DNA from: Amorphus sp040750475
GTDB lineage: Bacteria > Pseudomonadota > Alphaproteobacteria > Rhizobiales > Amorphaceae
DNA: 64,000 nucleotides
Direction of reading: 5' to 3'
Assembly (NCBI RefSeq): GCF_040750475.1
Contig: NZ_JABJVY010000012.1
Span: forward strand, 62,001-126,000
The translations under genes and the position numbers were made by a program. Positions 8,489 to 17,449 of this stretch are shown one piece after another; the stretch's first letter is position 1; each line of letters begins with the position of its first letter. Under the pieces are notes generated by a model. It ran no database searches, was not told where the DNA came from, and was given only the letters and a program-made list of their open reading frames with translations.

Positions 8489-9535
8489 ATGATGTCCATG
8501 TTGAAAAGCGTTTGCGGGCTTGCTCTGACGTGCGCCGTGGCCGTTGGCCTGGCTGCGCCGGCTCAGGCTCAGGAAGAGTTTCACTGGCGTATCCAGAGCA
8601 ATCTGAACCCGGGTGAGCCCGGTTATGTCGCGCTGAAAGAGCAGTTCGCGGATCTCGCGACGGAGATGTCGGGCGGGCGGATCACGTTCGAAATCTTTCC
8701 CGTCGGCGCGCTCTACCCCGTGAAGGACGGGCTTGAGGCGGTCGGCGCCGGCGTGACGGAAATGGCGGTTCTCACCGGCGGCTACTATGCCGGCAAGCTT
8801 GGTCCGATCGCGAATATCGAAAGCGGCGTGCCCGGCTCGCTGCGCACTCCGATGGAGCGTTTCAACTTCTTCTACAAGCAGGGTTTTATCGATCTCGCCC
8901 GCGAAGCCTATTCGCCCCACGGGGTCTACTATCTCGGTCCCCAGCTCTCGCCGTCCTGGGACATCATGTCGACCAAGCCGATCGCTTCGATGGCGGATTT
9001 CGAGGGTCTGAAGATCCGCTCCTTCGGCCTCGAGGCCGAGTGGTACGAGAAGATGGGCGCGACGCCGGTCTTCCTCGGCGGTGGCGAGATCTACACCGCT
9101 CTGGCGACCGGCGTGATCGACGCAGCGCGCTGGGCCAGCCCGTCCGGCAACATGAACAACTCCTTCCAGGAGGTGGCCAAATATTACGTGCAGCCGTCGC
9201 CGATGCCGGTGCCGAACAACTTCTTCGCCGTCAATATGGCCGCCTGGGAGACCCTGCCGGCCGACATTCAGGCCATCCTGAAGGAAGCGGCCGTCGCCTC
9301 GTCGCTCGACTACATCGCGACCGCCATGAACAATGACGCCAAGGCAATGCAGGAAATGGAAGCGGCCGGCGTCGAAATCTCCACCATCCCGCCGGAGGAG
9401 TGGGCCAAGATGGAAGCCCAGGCCCGCGAGCTGTGGCAGGCCTATGCCGATCAGGGAGATCTCGCCAAGCGTGGTGTCGACATGCTGAACGGCTTCCTGG
9501 TCGATCTCGGGCGGGTCGACGCCAACCCGCAGTAG
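8489..9535 (+). CDS. dctP: TRAP transporter solute-binding protein (DctP family)
   Basis: Periplasmic solute receptor of a tripartite ATP-independent importer, about 348 residues. ATGs at 8489 and 8492 (and a GTG at 8483) are possible; GGAG at 8480-8483 favours 8489 or 8492. A signal peptide is clear (MLKSVCGLALTCAVAVGLAA, cleavage after AQAQ). The DctP fold follows, with TAIYTALATG-type sequence (EIYTALATGVIDAARWASPSGN). The R-W segment is where family members bind a carboxylate through an Arg. The ligand is unknown; the adjacent HyuAB and aminotransferase genes suggest a small cyclic amide or amino-acid-like acid. It heads dctP-dctQ-dctM. Confidence 0.88.
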   Translation: MMSMLKSVCGLALTCAVAVGLAAPAQAQEEFHWRIQSNLNPGEPGYVALKEQFADLATEMSGGRITFEIFPVGALYPVKDGLEAVGAGVTEMAVLTGGYYAGKLGPIANIESGVPGSLRTPMERFNFFYKQGFIDLAREAYSPHGVYYLGPQLSPSWDIMSTKPIASMADFEGLKIRSFGLEAEWYEKMGATPVFLGGGEIYTALATGVIDAARWASPSGNMNNSFQEVAKYYVQPSPMPVPNNFFAVNMAAWETLPADIQAILKEAAVASSLDYIATAMNNDAKAMQEMEAAGVEISTIPPEEWAKMEAQARELWQAYADQGDLAKRGVDMLNGFLVDLGRVDANPQ

Positions 9536-9554
9536 GAGGCCGCACGACGCTGCA

Positions 9555-9577
9555 GGGACCCCGGACGATGGGGTTCC
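9555..9577 (+). terminator. Intergenic hairpin between dctP and dctQ
   Basis: GGGACCCC (9555-9562), a 7-nt loop and GGGGTTCC (9570-9577) form an 8-bp stem with one G-U pair. TTT follows directly. It sits 20 bp after the dctP stop and probably attenuates read-through into dctQ-dctM, so receptor is produced in excess. Confidence 0.5.
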
Positions 9578-9613
9578 TTTCTCCCATTCCATGCCCAGGG
9601 CCGAGGAGCGCGG

Positions 9614-10135
9614 ATGTTTGACCGTATCGTAAGGGTGATCGACGCGTTCGTCGCCGGATTGGGCAAGCTTGTCGCGCTCCTGATCCTGGCGATCATCGTG
9701 GTCATGATCACCGAGATGATCGCGCGCGGTATCTTCAACATATCGCTGCCTTGGGCCGGCGATCTGAGTTCCTGGCTGCTGGTCGCTATGATCTTTCTCG
9801 GCGGACCGTGGGCGCTGGCACGTGGCAATTTCGTTCGCGTCGATGCCGTCTACGATCGGTTCGGACCGCGGACGAAGGCGCTTGTCGACACGGTGTTCTC
9901 GACGGTTCTGTTCGCGCTTTTCTGCGGCGTGCTGATCAAATATGGCGGCGCATTCGCGCTGAAGTCTCTGGCGATGGGCGAACGCTCGGCCACTGGCGCC
10001 TGGGGCGGCCCGGTCTGGGTGGCCAAGGGGCTGGTTCCGGTCGGCGCGATCGTGCTTGCGCTTGCCTGGATCTCTCACCTTTACCACGCCTGGCGCGGCG
10101 ACACGCAGGCCGAACAGCACGAAGAGGGCCTTTGA
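9614..10135 (+). CDS. dctQ: TRAP transporter small permease (DctQ family)
   Basis: Small membrane subunit of the TRAP importer, 173 residues with four hydrophobic segments. The DctQ-typical sequence WAGDLSSWLLVAMIFLGGPWALARG leads into the short basic/charged loop (NFVRVDAVYDRFGPR). The ATG follows GAGGAG. The stop is one base before the dctM start. Its job is to bridge receptor and large permease. Confidence 0.9.
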   Translation: MFDRIVRVIDAFVAGLGKLVALLILAIIVVMITEMIARGIFNISLPWAGDLSSWLLVAMIFLGGPWALARGNFVRVDAVYDRFGPRTKALVDTVFSTVLFALFCGVLIKYGGAFALKSLAMGERSATGAWGGPVWVAKGLVPVGAIVLALAWISHLYHAWRGDTQAEQHEEGL

Positions 10136-10136
10136 G

Positions 10137-11447
10137 ATGGCCGATCCCGTGCTCACCACGGCGCTTCTGTTTTCCGGAATGGTCGCGCTTCTCGGCATCG
10201 GCGTGCCGATCGCGATTGCGCTGGGCGGTCTTTCGATCGCGATGATTTACGTGTTCTGGAGCCCGATGGCCCTGAACATGCTGCCGATCAAGGCCTTTGC
10301 CACGGCCTCCAGCTTCGAATATGTCGCGATCCCGCTGTTCATCTTCATGGCGGCGATGCTGCAGCGGGCGCGCATTGCCGAAGACCTCTACAACACCATG
10401 CAGCGCTTCTTCGGCGGCCTGCGCGGCGGTCTCGGCATCGGCACGATCGTGATCTGCACGCTGTTTGCCGCCATGGCCGGGATCAGCGGAGCGGCGACGA
10501 TCTCCATGGGCATGCTCGCCGTACCGGCCATGCTGGAGCGAGGCTACGGGAAGGGCGTGGCGCTTGGCGCGGTTGCCGCCGGCGGTTCGCTCGGGATTCT
10601 GATCCCGCCGTCGGTGACCATGATCGTTTATGGCATTGTCGCCAATACCTCGATCGGCAAGCTCTATGCCGGCGGGGTCATGCCGGGGCTACTGATCGCC
10701 GTCCTGTTCTGCATCTACCTCTTGGCGCGGGGCGTGCTCGATCCGGAGGGAAGCGGCGGCGCGAAGGTGCAGCGCTATTCCTGGCGCGAGAAGTTCGTGA
10801 GCCTGAAAGGGCTCGTGCTTCCCTTGCTTCTGATCGCCGCGGTCATGGGCTCGATCCTGACCGGTGCGGCGAGCGTCTCCGAGGCCGGCGCTGTGGGCGC
10901 GGCCGGCTCGTTGCTTGCCGCCGCCATTCTGCGCCGTCTCGACTGGGCCTCCGTTCAGGATGCCTGTCGGGAAACGCTGCAACTGTCTTGCATGATCTTC
11001 TGGATCATTATCGGTGCGACGGCGCTCTCGACCTTCTATACCGCGATGGGCGCGGCAAGGCTGATCGAAGGGCTGGTGCTCGATCTGGAGGTGAACCGGT
11101 GGGCCATCCTGATCGGTATGCAGATCATTCTGTTGCTGCTCGGGATGCTGCTCGACACCGTCGGCATCATCATGATCACGGCGCCGATCTTCGTGCCGAT
11201 CATCATGAAGCTCGGCTTCGACCCGGTCTGGTTCGGCATTCTCTATATCGTCAACATGGAGATCGGCTTCTTAACGCCGCCGTTCGGCTACAACCTGTTT
11301 TATCTGCGCGGCGTTGCGCCATCCTCGGTGACAATGGTCGACATCTATAAGTCCGTCCTGCCCTTCATTGCGCTGATGATCCTCGCGGTCGCCATCTGCA
11401 TGGTGTTTCCGGAAATCATCCTGACGCTGCCGCAGGCTCTCTTCTGA
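10137..11447 (+). CDS. dctM: TRAP transporter large permease (DctM family)
   Basis: Large membrane subunit, 436 residues, about 12 transmembrane segments, that couples substrate uptake to a sodium gradient in characterised relatives. The ATG at 10137 (MADPVLTTALLFSGMVALLG) is taken instead of the longer open frame because it is one base after the dctQ stop. Family hallmarks are AAGGSLGILIPPSVTMIVYGI, LGMLLDTVGIIMITAPIFVPI and MEIGFLTPPFGYNLF. It faces the convergent iclR gene with a 24-bp gap. Confidence 0.93.
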   Translation: MADPVLTTALLFSGMVALLGIGVPIAIALGGLSIAMIYVFWSPMALNMLPIKAFATASSFEYVAIPLFIFMAAMLQRARIAEDLYNTMQRFFGGLRGGLGIGTIVICTLFAAMAGISGAATISMGMLAVPAMLERGYGKGVALGAVAAGGSLGILIPPSVTMIVYGIVANTSIGKLYAGGVMPGLLIAVLFCIYLLARGVLDPEGSGGAKVQRYSWREKFVSLKGLVLPLLLIAAVMGSILTGAASVSEAGAVGAAGSLLAAAILRRLDWASVQDACRETLQLSCMIFWIIIGATALSTFYTAMGAARLIEGLVLDLEVNRWAILIGMQIILLLLGMLLDTVGIIMITAPIFVPIIMKLGFDPVWFGILYIVNMEIGFLTPPFGYNLFYLRGVAPSSVTMVDIYKSVLPFIALMILAVAICMVFPEIILTLPQALF

Positions 11448-11471
11448 CGCGGCTGCGGGATGATGACGCAA

Positions 11472-12257
11472 TCAGGCCAGGGCGGGCGCGGAGTCCGACT
11501 GGGTGTCGAACATGACAGCCAGGCGCCGGGCCGCGTCGTGCAAGGCCTCAATCCACATTTCCCTCGGATGCTGGCTCAGCCTCGTGCAGGGACCGGTCAG
11601 GCCGAGCGAATAGATCACGCCCGCCGACTTCAGGTGAATCGGACAGGCATAGGCCATCACGTTGTCGTCGATTTCCCGGTCGCAAACGGCGTAGTCGAGT
11701 CGTCGGATCTCCGCCAGCTCGTCGCGCACGGCGGTGACCGATGTCACCGTCCTGCTGGTCAGCTTTTCCAACGGCTCGGCCAGGAAGCGGTCGATCACGT
11801 CGGTTGGCTGGAACGCGAGGATGGCCTTGGCGGAAGCCGCAGCGTGCGGCGGCAGGACTTCGCCGGGAAGCACGTGCAGCCGATGGCCTTGGTCCGGTGC
11901 GCTGCGTGCGATCGAGCGAACGTTGTCTCGTCCCAGGCGGACCACGTAGCAGGTCTCGTGAAAACGGGCGGCGAGTTCGTCGAGCACGATCTGGGAAAAC
12001 GATTCCACCGTGTTTGGATTGGCGCCGAGCTGAAGCATGCGCCACATACGGTCGCCGACCCGGAAGGTCTTGTACCAGGTGTCGTCGGTCGCGAGGGCGC
12101 CGGCCTCCACCAGCGAGCGTGTCAGCCGGTGCGCGGTTGCCTTCGGCAGGCCGGTCAGGGCGGCGATGTCGGTCAATGTCAGGCCGCGCGCCGACGCGGC
12201 GACGATCTCCAGGATCTGGAGGTAGCGTTCGATCGGTCCCGGGCGGTCACCGGCCAT
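11472..12257 (-). CDS. IclR-family transcriptional regulator
   Basis: 261-residue regulator with an N-terminal winged helix-turn-helix (LTLTDIAALTGLPKATAHRLTRSL, about 24-50) and a C-terminal IclR effector domain (DYAVCDREIDDNVMAYACPI and SLGLTGPC near the end). The ATG at 12257 (MAGDRPGPIERYLQILEIV) fits the family start; the upstream extension is not conserved-looking. It lies between dctM (convergent) and hyuA (divergent, 145-bp gap), so it most likely controls the dctPQM and hyuAB-aminotransferase operons. The effector is unknown. Confidence 0.9.
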   Translation of the reverse strand: MAGDRPGPIERYLQILEIVAASARGLTLTDIAALTGLPKATAHRLTRSLVEAGALATDDTWYKTFRVGDRMWRMLQLGANPNTVESFSQIVLDELAARFHETCYVVRLGRDNVRSIARSAPDQGHRLHVLPGEVLPPHAAASAKAILAFQPTDVIDRFLAEPLEKLTSRTVTSVTAVRDELAEIRRLDYAVCDREIDDNVMAYACPIHLKSAGVIYSLGLTGPCTRLSQHPREMWIEALHDAARRLAVMFDTQSDSAPALA

Positions 12258-12319
12258 GGCTCGTTTCCTTTTCTGTCCTTCCAGCCGCCGCACAGGCTCC
12301 CAATAAGCGATCCCGCACG

Positions 12320-12382
12320 TTGACACCAACCACGGCGTCATATCTAATATCATTAATCGAAATATTATTCCGAATTTCGGAA
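12320..12382 (+). promoter_or_regulatory. hyuA promoter and palindromic operator candidate
   Basis: TTGACA (12320-12325), a 17-nt spacer and TCTAAT (12343-12348) make a near-consensus sigma-70 promoter 54 bp upstream of the hyuA ATG. The palindrome TTCCGAATTTCGGAA (12368-12382, 7-bp arms around a central T) lies about 20 bp past the -10, inside the early transcribed region. This is a typical repressor position, and IclR proteins often bind palindromes of this size. The assignment to the adjacent IclR gene is inferred. Confidence 0.65.
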
Positions 12383-12402
12383 CTTTTCAAGCAGAGGGCC
12401 AA

Positions 12403-14433
12403 ATGACGATCAGCGTCGGGGTCGATGTCGGCGGGACCTTTACCGACTTCCTTCTTCTGGATTCCGCCTCGTCCAGCTTTCGGACCGCGAAGGTCCCGAC
12501 CACGGTGGACGACCGTTCGCGCGGTTTTCTGCAGGGAATCGAGGAACTCGGAAGCCCTGCGGGAGCGATTGACTGGCTGGTGCACGGCACGACGGCGGGC
12601 ACCAATGCCGTGCTGGAGCGCAAGGGCGCGGTCTGCGGCCTGATCACCACGCGCGGTTTTCGCGACACGCTCGAGCTCGGTCGGCGGACCCGACCCACGC
12701 CTTATGGTCTTGCCGGCGAATTCGAGCCGCTGATTTCGCGCGAGAACCGTTTGGAGGTGAGCGAGCGCGTCGATGCAGAGGGGCGGGTGGTCGTCGCTTT
12801 GGACGAAGACGAGGTGCGCGCGGCCGCCCATGCGCTGCTTGCATCGGGAGTGGAATCGGTCGTCGTTCATTTCCTGCATTCCTACGTGAACGATGCTCAC
12901 GAGGCGCGTGCGGCGGAGATCGTACGGGAGATCTGGCCGAACGAGCATGTGGTCGCCGGCCACGAAATCATCCGCGAGGTGCGGGAGTTCGAGCGTGCGT
13001 CCACTGCCGCGATTCATGCCGGCATCGGCCCGGTGGTCTCGCGCTATATCAAGAGCGTCGCCGGCCAGCTTGCCGATAAGGGCTTTGAGCATGAACTCCT
13101 GATCATGCAGGCGAACGGGGGCATGATGGCCTCCTCGCTGGTGGCCGAGCAGGCGGTGCAGACGGTGATGTCCGGCCCCGCCGCCGGCGTGCTCGCCGCC
13201 GCGGAGATTGCCAAGGCGGCGAAGGTCGACAACATTATCACCGGCGACATGGGCGGCACATCCTTCGACGTGGCTCTGGTGGTGGGCGGCCAGCCGGTGA
13301 TCACGGCGGAGAAGGATCTCGCCTACGCCGTTCCGATCCGCGTACCGATGATCGATATCCACACCGTGGGCGCCGGGGGAGGCTCGATCGCCCGACTCGA
13401 CAAGGCCGGCATGCTGCGCGTCGGCCCGGAGAGCGCAGGCTCCTTTCCCGGACCGATCGGCTATGGCCGTGGTGGCGTCGACCCCACGATCACTGATGCC
13501 AACTTCCTGTTGGGGCGCCTCAATCCCGACCAGGTGACCGGCAGTGACGCCCGCGCTCCGCTTGAGGCGATTGCTGCCGCTATGACCGGGACGATCGGCG
13601 ATCGGCTGGGGTTTGATGCGATCCAAACGGCATCGGCCGTGCTCGATGTGGCGATCTCGGAGCTTGCGGGAGCGATCCGGCTGATTTCGATTGAGAAAGG
13701 GCATGATCCGCGCGACTTCGCGCTGATGCCGTTCGGTGGCGCCGGTCCGCTGCATGCCGTGGCGATTGCGCGCGAACTCGGCATTCCGCGTGTGGTTGTG
13801 CCACGCTTTCCGGGGCTTACCTCCGCGCTCGGCTGCATCCTGGCCGACGTGCGCCATGACTTCGTCCAGACCGTCAACCAGCCGCTTGCCGAGCTCGATA
13901 CCTTTGCGATCGAAGCGATCATGTCGGCGCAGGCCGAGGCCGGACGAGCGCTGCTTGAGCGCGAGAAGGTGACGGTGTCGGATGTCCGGATCCAGCACGA
14001 GGCCGATCTTCTGTTCCGCGGTCAGTCGCACGTCTTGAAGATCCCGATCGACGGTACCGGCTTCGATCGCGAGCGTTTGCTCGCCGCCTTCGTTGCTGCC
14101 TACGAGGAACGTTTCGATCTGTCGCTGCCGGAGATGGTTCCGATGCTGATGAACGTGCGCACGACCCTGGTCGGTGCGCGCGACCCCATAGACCTCACGG
14201 CCTTCCGTCCGAAGGCGGGTTCTCTCGACGCCGCCCGCCGTGGCATCCGCCGCGTCTTCTATGCGGGCTCTTGGCTCGACACGCCGATTTATGCGCGCGA
14301 CGCGCTGCCGGCCGATGCCGTGTTCGACGGGCCGGCCATCATCGAACAACCGGATTCGACTCTGGTGCTCGATCCCGGCTCCACGGCCCGGATTGACGAG
14401 ATCGGGAACATCGTCGTGGAACTGCGCGGCTGA
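12403..14433 (+). CDS. hyuA: Hydantoinase/oxoprolinase family subunit A (HyuA)
   Basis: Subunit of an ATP-dependent amide-ring-opening or related enzyme; the family includes N-methylhydantoinase, 5-oxoprolinase, caprolactamase and acetone carboxylase. It has 676 residues. The N-terminal nucleotide-binding motif GVDVGGTFTDFLLLD is at about 6-20, a second ATPase-fold motif GDMGGTSFDVALV is central, and the hydantoinase A domain includes FGGAGPLHAVAIARELGIPRV. It starts 20 bp after a palindrome and has a GAGGG ribosome site. hyuB follows after 2 bp. The substrate cannot be read from sequence. With no carbamoylase present but two aminotransferases behind it, a lactam-type substrate that yields a free amino acid is more attractive than a hydantoin. 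Confidence 0.88.
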   Translation: MTISVGVDVGGTFTDFLLLDSASSSFRTAKVPTTVDDRSRGFLQGIEELGSPAGAIDWLVHGTTAGTNAVLERKGAVCGLITTRGFRDTLELGRRTRPTPYGLAGEFEPLISRENRLEVSERVDAEGRVVVALDEDEVRAAAHALLASGVESVVVHFLHSYVNDAHEARAAEIVREIWPNEHVVAGHEIIREVREFERASTAAIHAGIGPVVSRYIKSVAGQLADKGFEHELLIMQANGGMMASSLVAEQAVQTVMSGPAAGVLAAAEIAKAAKVDNIITGDMGGTSFDVALVVGGQPVITAEKDLAYAVPIRVPMIDIHTVGAGGGSIARLDKAGMLRVGPESAGSFPGPIGYGRGGVDPTITDANFLLGRLNPDQVTGSDARAPLEAIAAAMTGTIGDRLGFDAIQTASAVLDVAISELAGAIRLISIEKGHDPRDFALMPFGGAGPLHAVAIARELGIPRVVVPRFPGLTSALGCILADVRHDFVQTVNQPLAELDTFAIEAIMSAQAEAGRALLEREKVTVSDVRIQHEADLLFRGQSHVLKIPIDGTGFDRERLLAAFVAAYEERFDLSLPEMVPMLMNVRTTLVGARDPIDLTAFRPKAGSLDAARRGIRRVFYAGSWLDTPIYARDALPADAVFDGPAIIEQPDSTLVLDPGSTARIDEIGNIVVELRG

Positions 14434-14435
14434 CC

Positions 14436-16112
14436 ATGTTGGACAAGACCATGACCCACGCCACCGCCATCGACCCCGTTACCCTCACCGTGATCGAAAA
14501 GGGGCTGCAGCAGGTTTGCAGCGAGATGGATCTGGTCCATGAGAAGACCTCGTTCTCGCCGGTGATCTCGGAAGCCTTCGACCGTTCCAATGGGATCTAC
14601 GGTCGTGGTGACGGCCACATCATCGCCCAGGGCGCTCTCGGCCTGCCGATTTTTCTCGGCGTGATGCAGGAGACGACCCGCTCGGTGATTGCCGAGCGCG
14701 ACGATCTCGACGACGGCGACGTCGTGCTGGTCAACGATCCCTATCTCGGCGGTACCCATCTGATGGACGTGAAGATGGTCCGCCCATTCTATTATCGCGG
14801 CAAATTGTGGTGCTATCTCGCTAACACCGGCCATTGGCCGGACACTGGCGGCATGGTGCCAGGCGGCTTCAATTCCACTGCGACGGAGATCCACCAGGAG
14901 GGGCTTCGCATTCCCCCGGTCAAGCTGGTCCGCAAGGGGGTGATGGATCCGGAACTGGTAAAGCTGGTGCTCGCCAACATTCGCGTCGCGGAAGAGCGGA
15001 TCGGTGACATCAAGGCCCAGATCGCCGCGCTGTCGACTGGCGCCAAACGTCTGACGACGCTCCTTGATCGCTATGGCCAGGATGTCGTCGAGGCCGCGAT
15101 CGCGGAGCTGGAAACGCGTTCTGAAGCGATGATGCGCGCGCATTTGGAGACGATCCCGGACGGGACCTATGCCGCCAGCGCGTTTATGGATTCCGACGGC
15201 GTCGTGAACCAGCCGCTGGAGGTGAACGTCGCCATCACCGTCTCCGGCTCCGACATCGCCTTCGACTTTTCCAAGTCGAGTCCGCCGTGTGCTGGCCCGA
15301 TGAACTCGGTGTGGGCGACGACGTTGTCCTCGGTCTATGTCGCGCTCAAGCACATCTTCCCGGACGTGCCGATGAACGCCGGCTGCTTCCGCCCGATCCA
15401 GGTGGAGAAGCCCAAGGGCACCTTCATCTATGCCGAGTATCCCCGCCCCGTGGCCGGATGTGCCGCGGAGGTGTCGCAGCGCATCATGGAGGCGGTGTTC
15501 CTGGCGCTGTCGGAGGCGATCCCGGACAGACTGTTTGCCGCGCCAGCGGGCACCAGCGGCAATCTCAGCCTCGGAGGGTACGATCCCGAGCGCGGCGAGA
15601 ACTACATCATGTACTACTTCTCCGGCGGCGGATACGGCGGCTGGTGGGCTGGAGATGGGCTCACCAATGGCTGCTCCACGATCGGCATTTCCAAGAGCCA
15701 GCCTGTGGAAATCCTGGAGCAGCGATACCCGATCCTGTTCGAGCGCTATGCATTGCGCGAAGGCTCCGGCGGAGCGGGGCGCTTCCGCGGCGGTTTCGGG
15801 GTCGACTACCGACTTCGATTGCTGCGCGGCCAGGGTAAGGCCTCCTTCCTGATGGAGCATGGCCGGTTCGGGCCGCCCGGCATTCTTGGCGGCGAAGCCG
15901 GTGCGCCGAACGAGATCTCGGTCGGCCACGATGGCAAGATCACCACGCCGGAGCACTTCTCCAAGGGCGAAGGCTTCGTCCTGAAAGCCGGCGATTGGAT
16001 CGAAGTGGAGACCCCCGGCGGCGGAGGTTACGGGCCGTCGTCGGAACGCTCTGCCGAGGCGATCGAGCGTGATCGTGTGCGCGGCTACTATCCCTCGGAT
16101 AATAAGGCATGA
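14436..16112 (+). CDS. hyuB: Hydantoinase/oxoprolinase family subunit B (HyuB)
   Basis: Partner subunit of HyuA, 558 residues, matching the hydantoinase B domain over its full length. Landmarks are EKTSFSPVISEAFDRSNGIY, DGDVVLVNDPYLGGTHLMD, FANTGHWPD-like sequence (LANTGHWPDTGGMVPGG) and a C-terminal EVETPGGGGYGP motif typical of the family. An acetone carboxylase is unlikely because no gamma subunit gene is present. It overlaps the following aminotransferase gene by ATGA, so it is translationally coupled into the operon. Confidence 0.88.
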   Translation: MLDKTMTHATAIDPVTLTVIEKGLQQVCSEMDLVHEKTSFSPVISEAFDRSNGIYGRGDGHIIAQGALGLPIFLGVMQETTRSVIAERDDLDDGDVVLVNDPYLGGTHLMDVKMVRPFYYRGKLWCYLANTGHWPDTGGMVPGGFNSTATEIHQEGLRIPPVKLVRKGVMDPELVKLVLANIRVAEERIGDIKAQIAALSTGAKRLTTLLDRYGQDVVEAAIAELETRSEAMMRAHLETIPDGTYAASAFMDSDGVVNQPLEVNVAITVSGSDIAFDFSKSSPPCAGPMNSVWATTLSSVYVALKHIFPDVPMNAGCFRPIQVEKPKGTFIYAEYPRPVAGCAAEVSQRIMEAVFLALSEAIPDRLFAAPAGTSGNLSLGGYDPERGENYIMYYFSGGGYGGWWAGDGLTNGCSTIGISKSQPVEILEQRYPILFERYALREGSGGAGRFRGGFGVDYRLRLLRGQGKASFLMEHGRFGPPGILGGEAGAPNEISVGHDGKITTPEHFSKGEGFVLKAGDWIEVETPGGGGYGPSSERSAEAIERDRVRGYYPSDNKA

Positions 16113-17449
16113 GCCACGTCCTGCATCGTAAGCTTGCGACGACACCGCCCTCGATCGTCCATGCCGAAGGCCTATGGCTGAAGGATGCGGAAGGCCGCAG
16201 CTATCTTGACGCGGTCTCGGGCGGGGCGGCGGTCTCCTCCATCGGCCATGGCGATCCCCGGGTAACGGCGGCAATCGATGCCCAGCTCGAAAAGGTCGCC
16301 TTCGCCCATAATTCCTTTTTCACCAACGAACCTGCGGAAGAGCTCGCCGACTATCTGATCGCCAAGGCACCGCAGGGACTTTCGCGGGTGCTTTATTGCT
16401 CCGGCGGCTCGGAGGCGGTGGAAGCGGCGCTCAAGCTTGCCCGGCAAGTGTGGATCGAGCGCGGGCGGCCCGAAAAGCGCACCGTCATTGCACGCCGGCA
16501 GAGCTATCACGGAGGCACCCTCGGAGCGCTCTCGATCGGCGGCAACAAGCCGCGCAGCCTGCCCTACGCGCCGATGCTGTTTCCGGCCCGTTTCGTCGAT
16601 CCCTGCTACGCTTTTCGCAATCAGAACGCCGACGAGAGCGAGGAAGAATATGGCCAGCGGGCAGCGGCCTCGCTGGAGCGCGCAATCCTGCGCGAGGGCG
16701 CCGACAGTATCGCTGCCTTCGTCTGCGAGCCGGTGGTGGGCGCGACGCTCGGTTGTGCGCCGGCGGTTTCCGGCTACCTCAAACGCATCCGCGAGATCTG
16801 CGACCGCTACGACGTGCTTCTGATTTTCGATGAAGTGATGTGCGGGGCCGGGCGCACCGGCTACGCGTTCGCCTGTGAGGAGGACGGTGCCGTACCGGAT
16901 CTTCTGACCATGGCGAAGGGGCTCGGCGGAGGCTACCAGCCGATCGGCGCCGTGGTGGTTCACGACAAGGTGGTGGAGGCCATCGCCCAGGGCTCGGGCG
17001 TGCTGCTGCAGGGCTTCACCTATATGGCGCATCCGATCGCGTGTGCCGCCGCGCTCGCCGTGCAGCGGATCATCGACGAGGATGGCCTGCTCGCCCGCGT
17101 GCAGGAGAAGGGCGCACGTTTGAGGGCGCGGCTCGAGGCGAGCTTCGGACAGCATCCTCACGTCGGCGATATTCGGGGGCGCGGGCTGTTCCTTGGTCTG
17201 GAGCTGGTGGACGATCGTGCCCGGGCAACGCCCTTCGATCCGCGCCTGGCTGTGCACGCCAGGCTCAAGCAGATCGCCCTGGACGAGGGACTGATGGTTT
17301 ATCCCTCGGGCGGAACGGTGGACGGCACCAACGGCGACCATGTGCTGTTGGCACCAGCGTTCACTGTCGGCGACGCGGACATCGACGAGATCGTGCGGCG
17401 GCTTGAAATCAGCCTTGCCCGGACGTTGAAGGAGATAGGGCGGACATGA
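16109..17449 (+). CDS. PLP-dependent class III aminotransferase (omega-transaminase type)
   Basis: 446 residues, fold type I PLP enzyme of the class III aminotransferases. The PLP lysine is at about 270 in TMAKGLGGGYQPIGAV. The Asp contacting the pyridine nitrogen is in LLIFDEVMCGAGRTG, and the phosphate-binding segment is in YCSGGSEAVEAALKLAR. It overlaps hyuB and the next aminotransferase by 4 bp each. Members transfer amino groups from omega-amino acids, amines or diamines to pyruvate or 2-oxoglutarate. Here it probably acts on the ring-opened product of HyuAB. The actual donor is unknown. Confidence 0.87.
   Translation: MSHVLHRKLATTPPSIVHAEGLWLKDAEGRSYLDAVSGGAAVSSIGHGDPRVTAAIDAQLEKVAFAHNSFFTNEPAEELADYLIAKAPQGLSRVLYCSGGSEAVEAALKLARQVWIERGRPEKRTVIARRQSYHGGTLGALSIGGNKPRSLPYAPMLFPARFVDPCYAFRNQNADESEEEYGQRAAASLERAILREGADSIAAFVCEPVVGATLGCAPAVSGYLKRIREICDRYDVLLIFDEVMCGAGRTGYAFACEEDGAVPDLLTMAKGLGGGYQPIGAVVVHDKVVEAIAQGSGVLLQGFTYMAHPIACAAALAVQRIIDEDGLLARVQEKGARLRARLEASFGQHPHVGDIRGRGLFLGLELVDDRARATPFDPRLAVHARLKQIALDEGLMVYPSGGTVDGTNGDHVLLAPAFTVGDADIDEIVRRLEISLARTLKEIGRT

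Noticed and set aside
7781..10198. 805-codon minus-strand frame across the choV 3' end, the intergenic region and dctP-dctQ
   Set aside because: Crosses several well-supported plus-strand genes and has a low-complexity basic composition.
12403..16112. Acetone/acetophenone carboxylase reading of hyuAB
   Set aside because: Acetone carboxylase needs a small gamma subunit gene, which is absent; the aminotransferase neighbours fit an amine-yielding reaction better.
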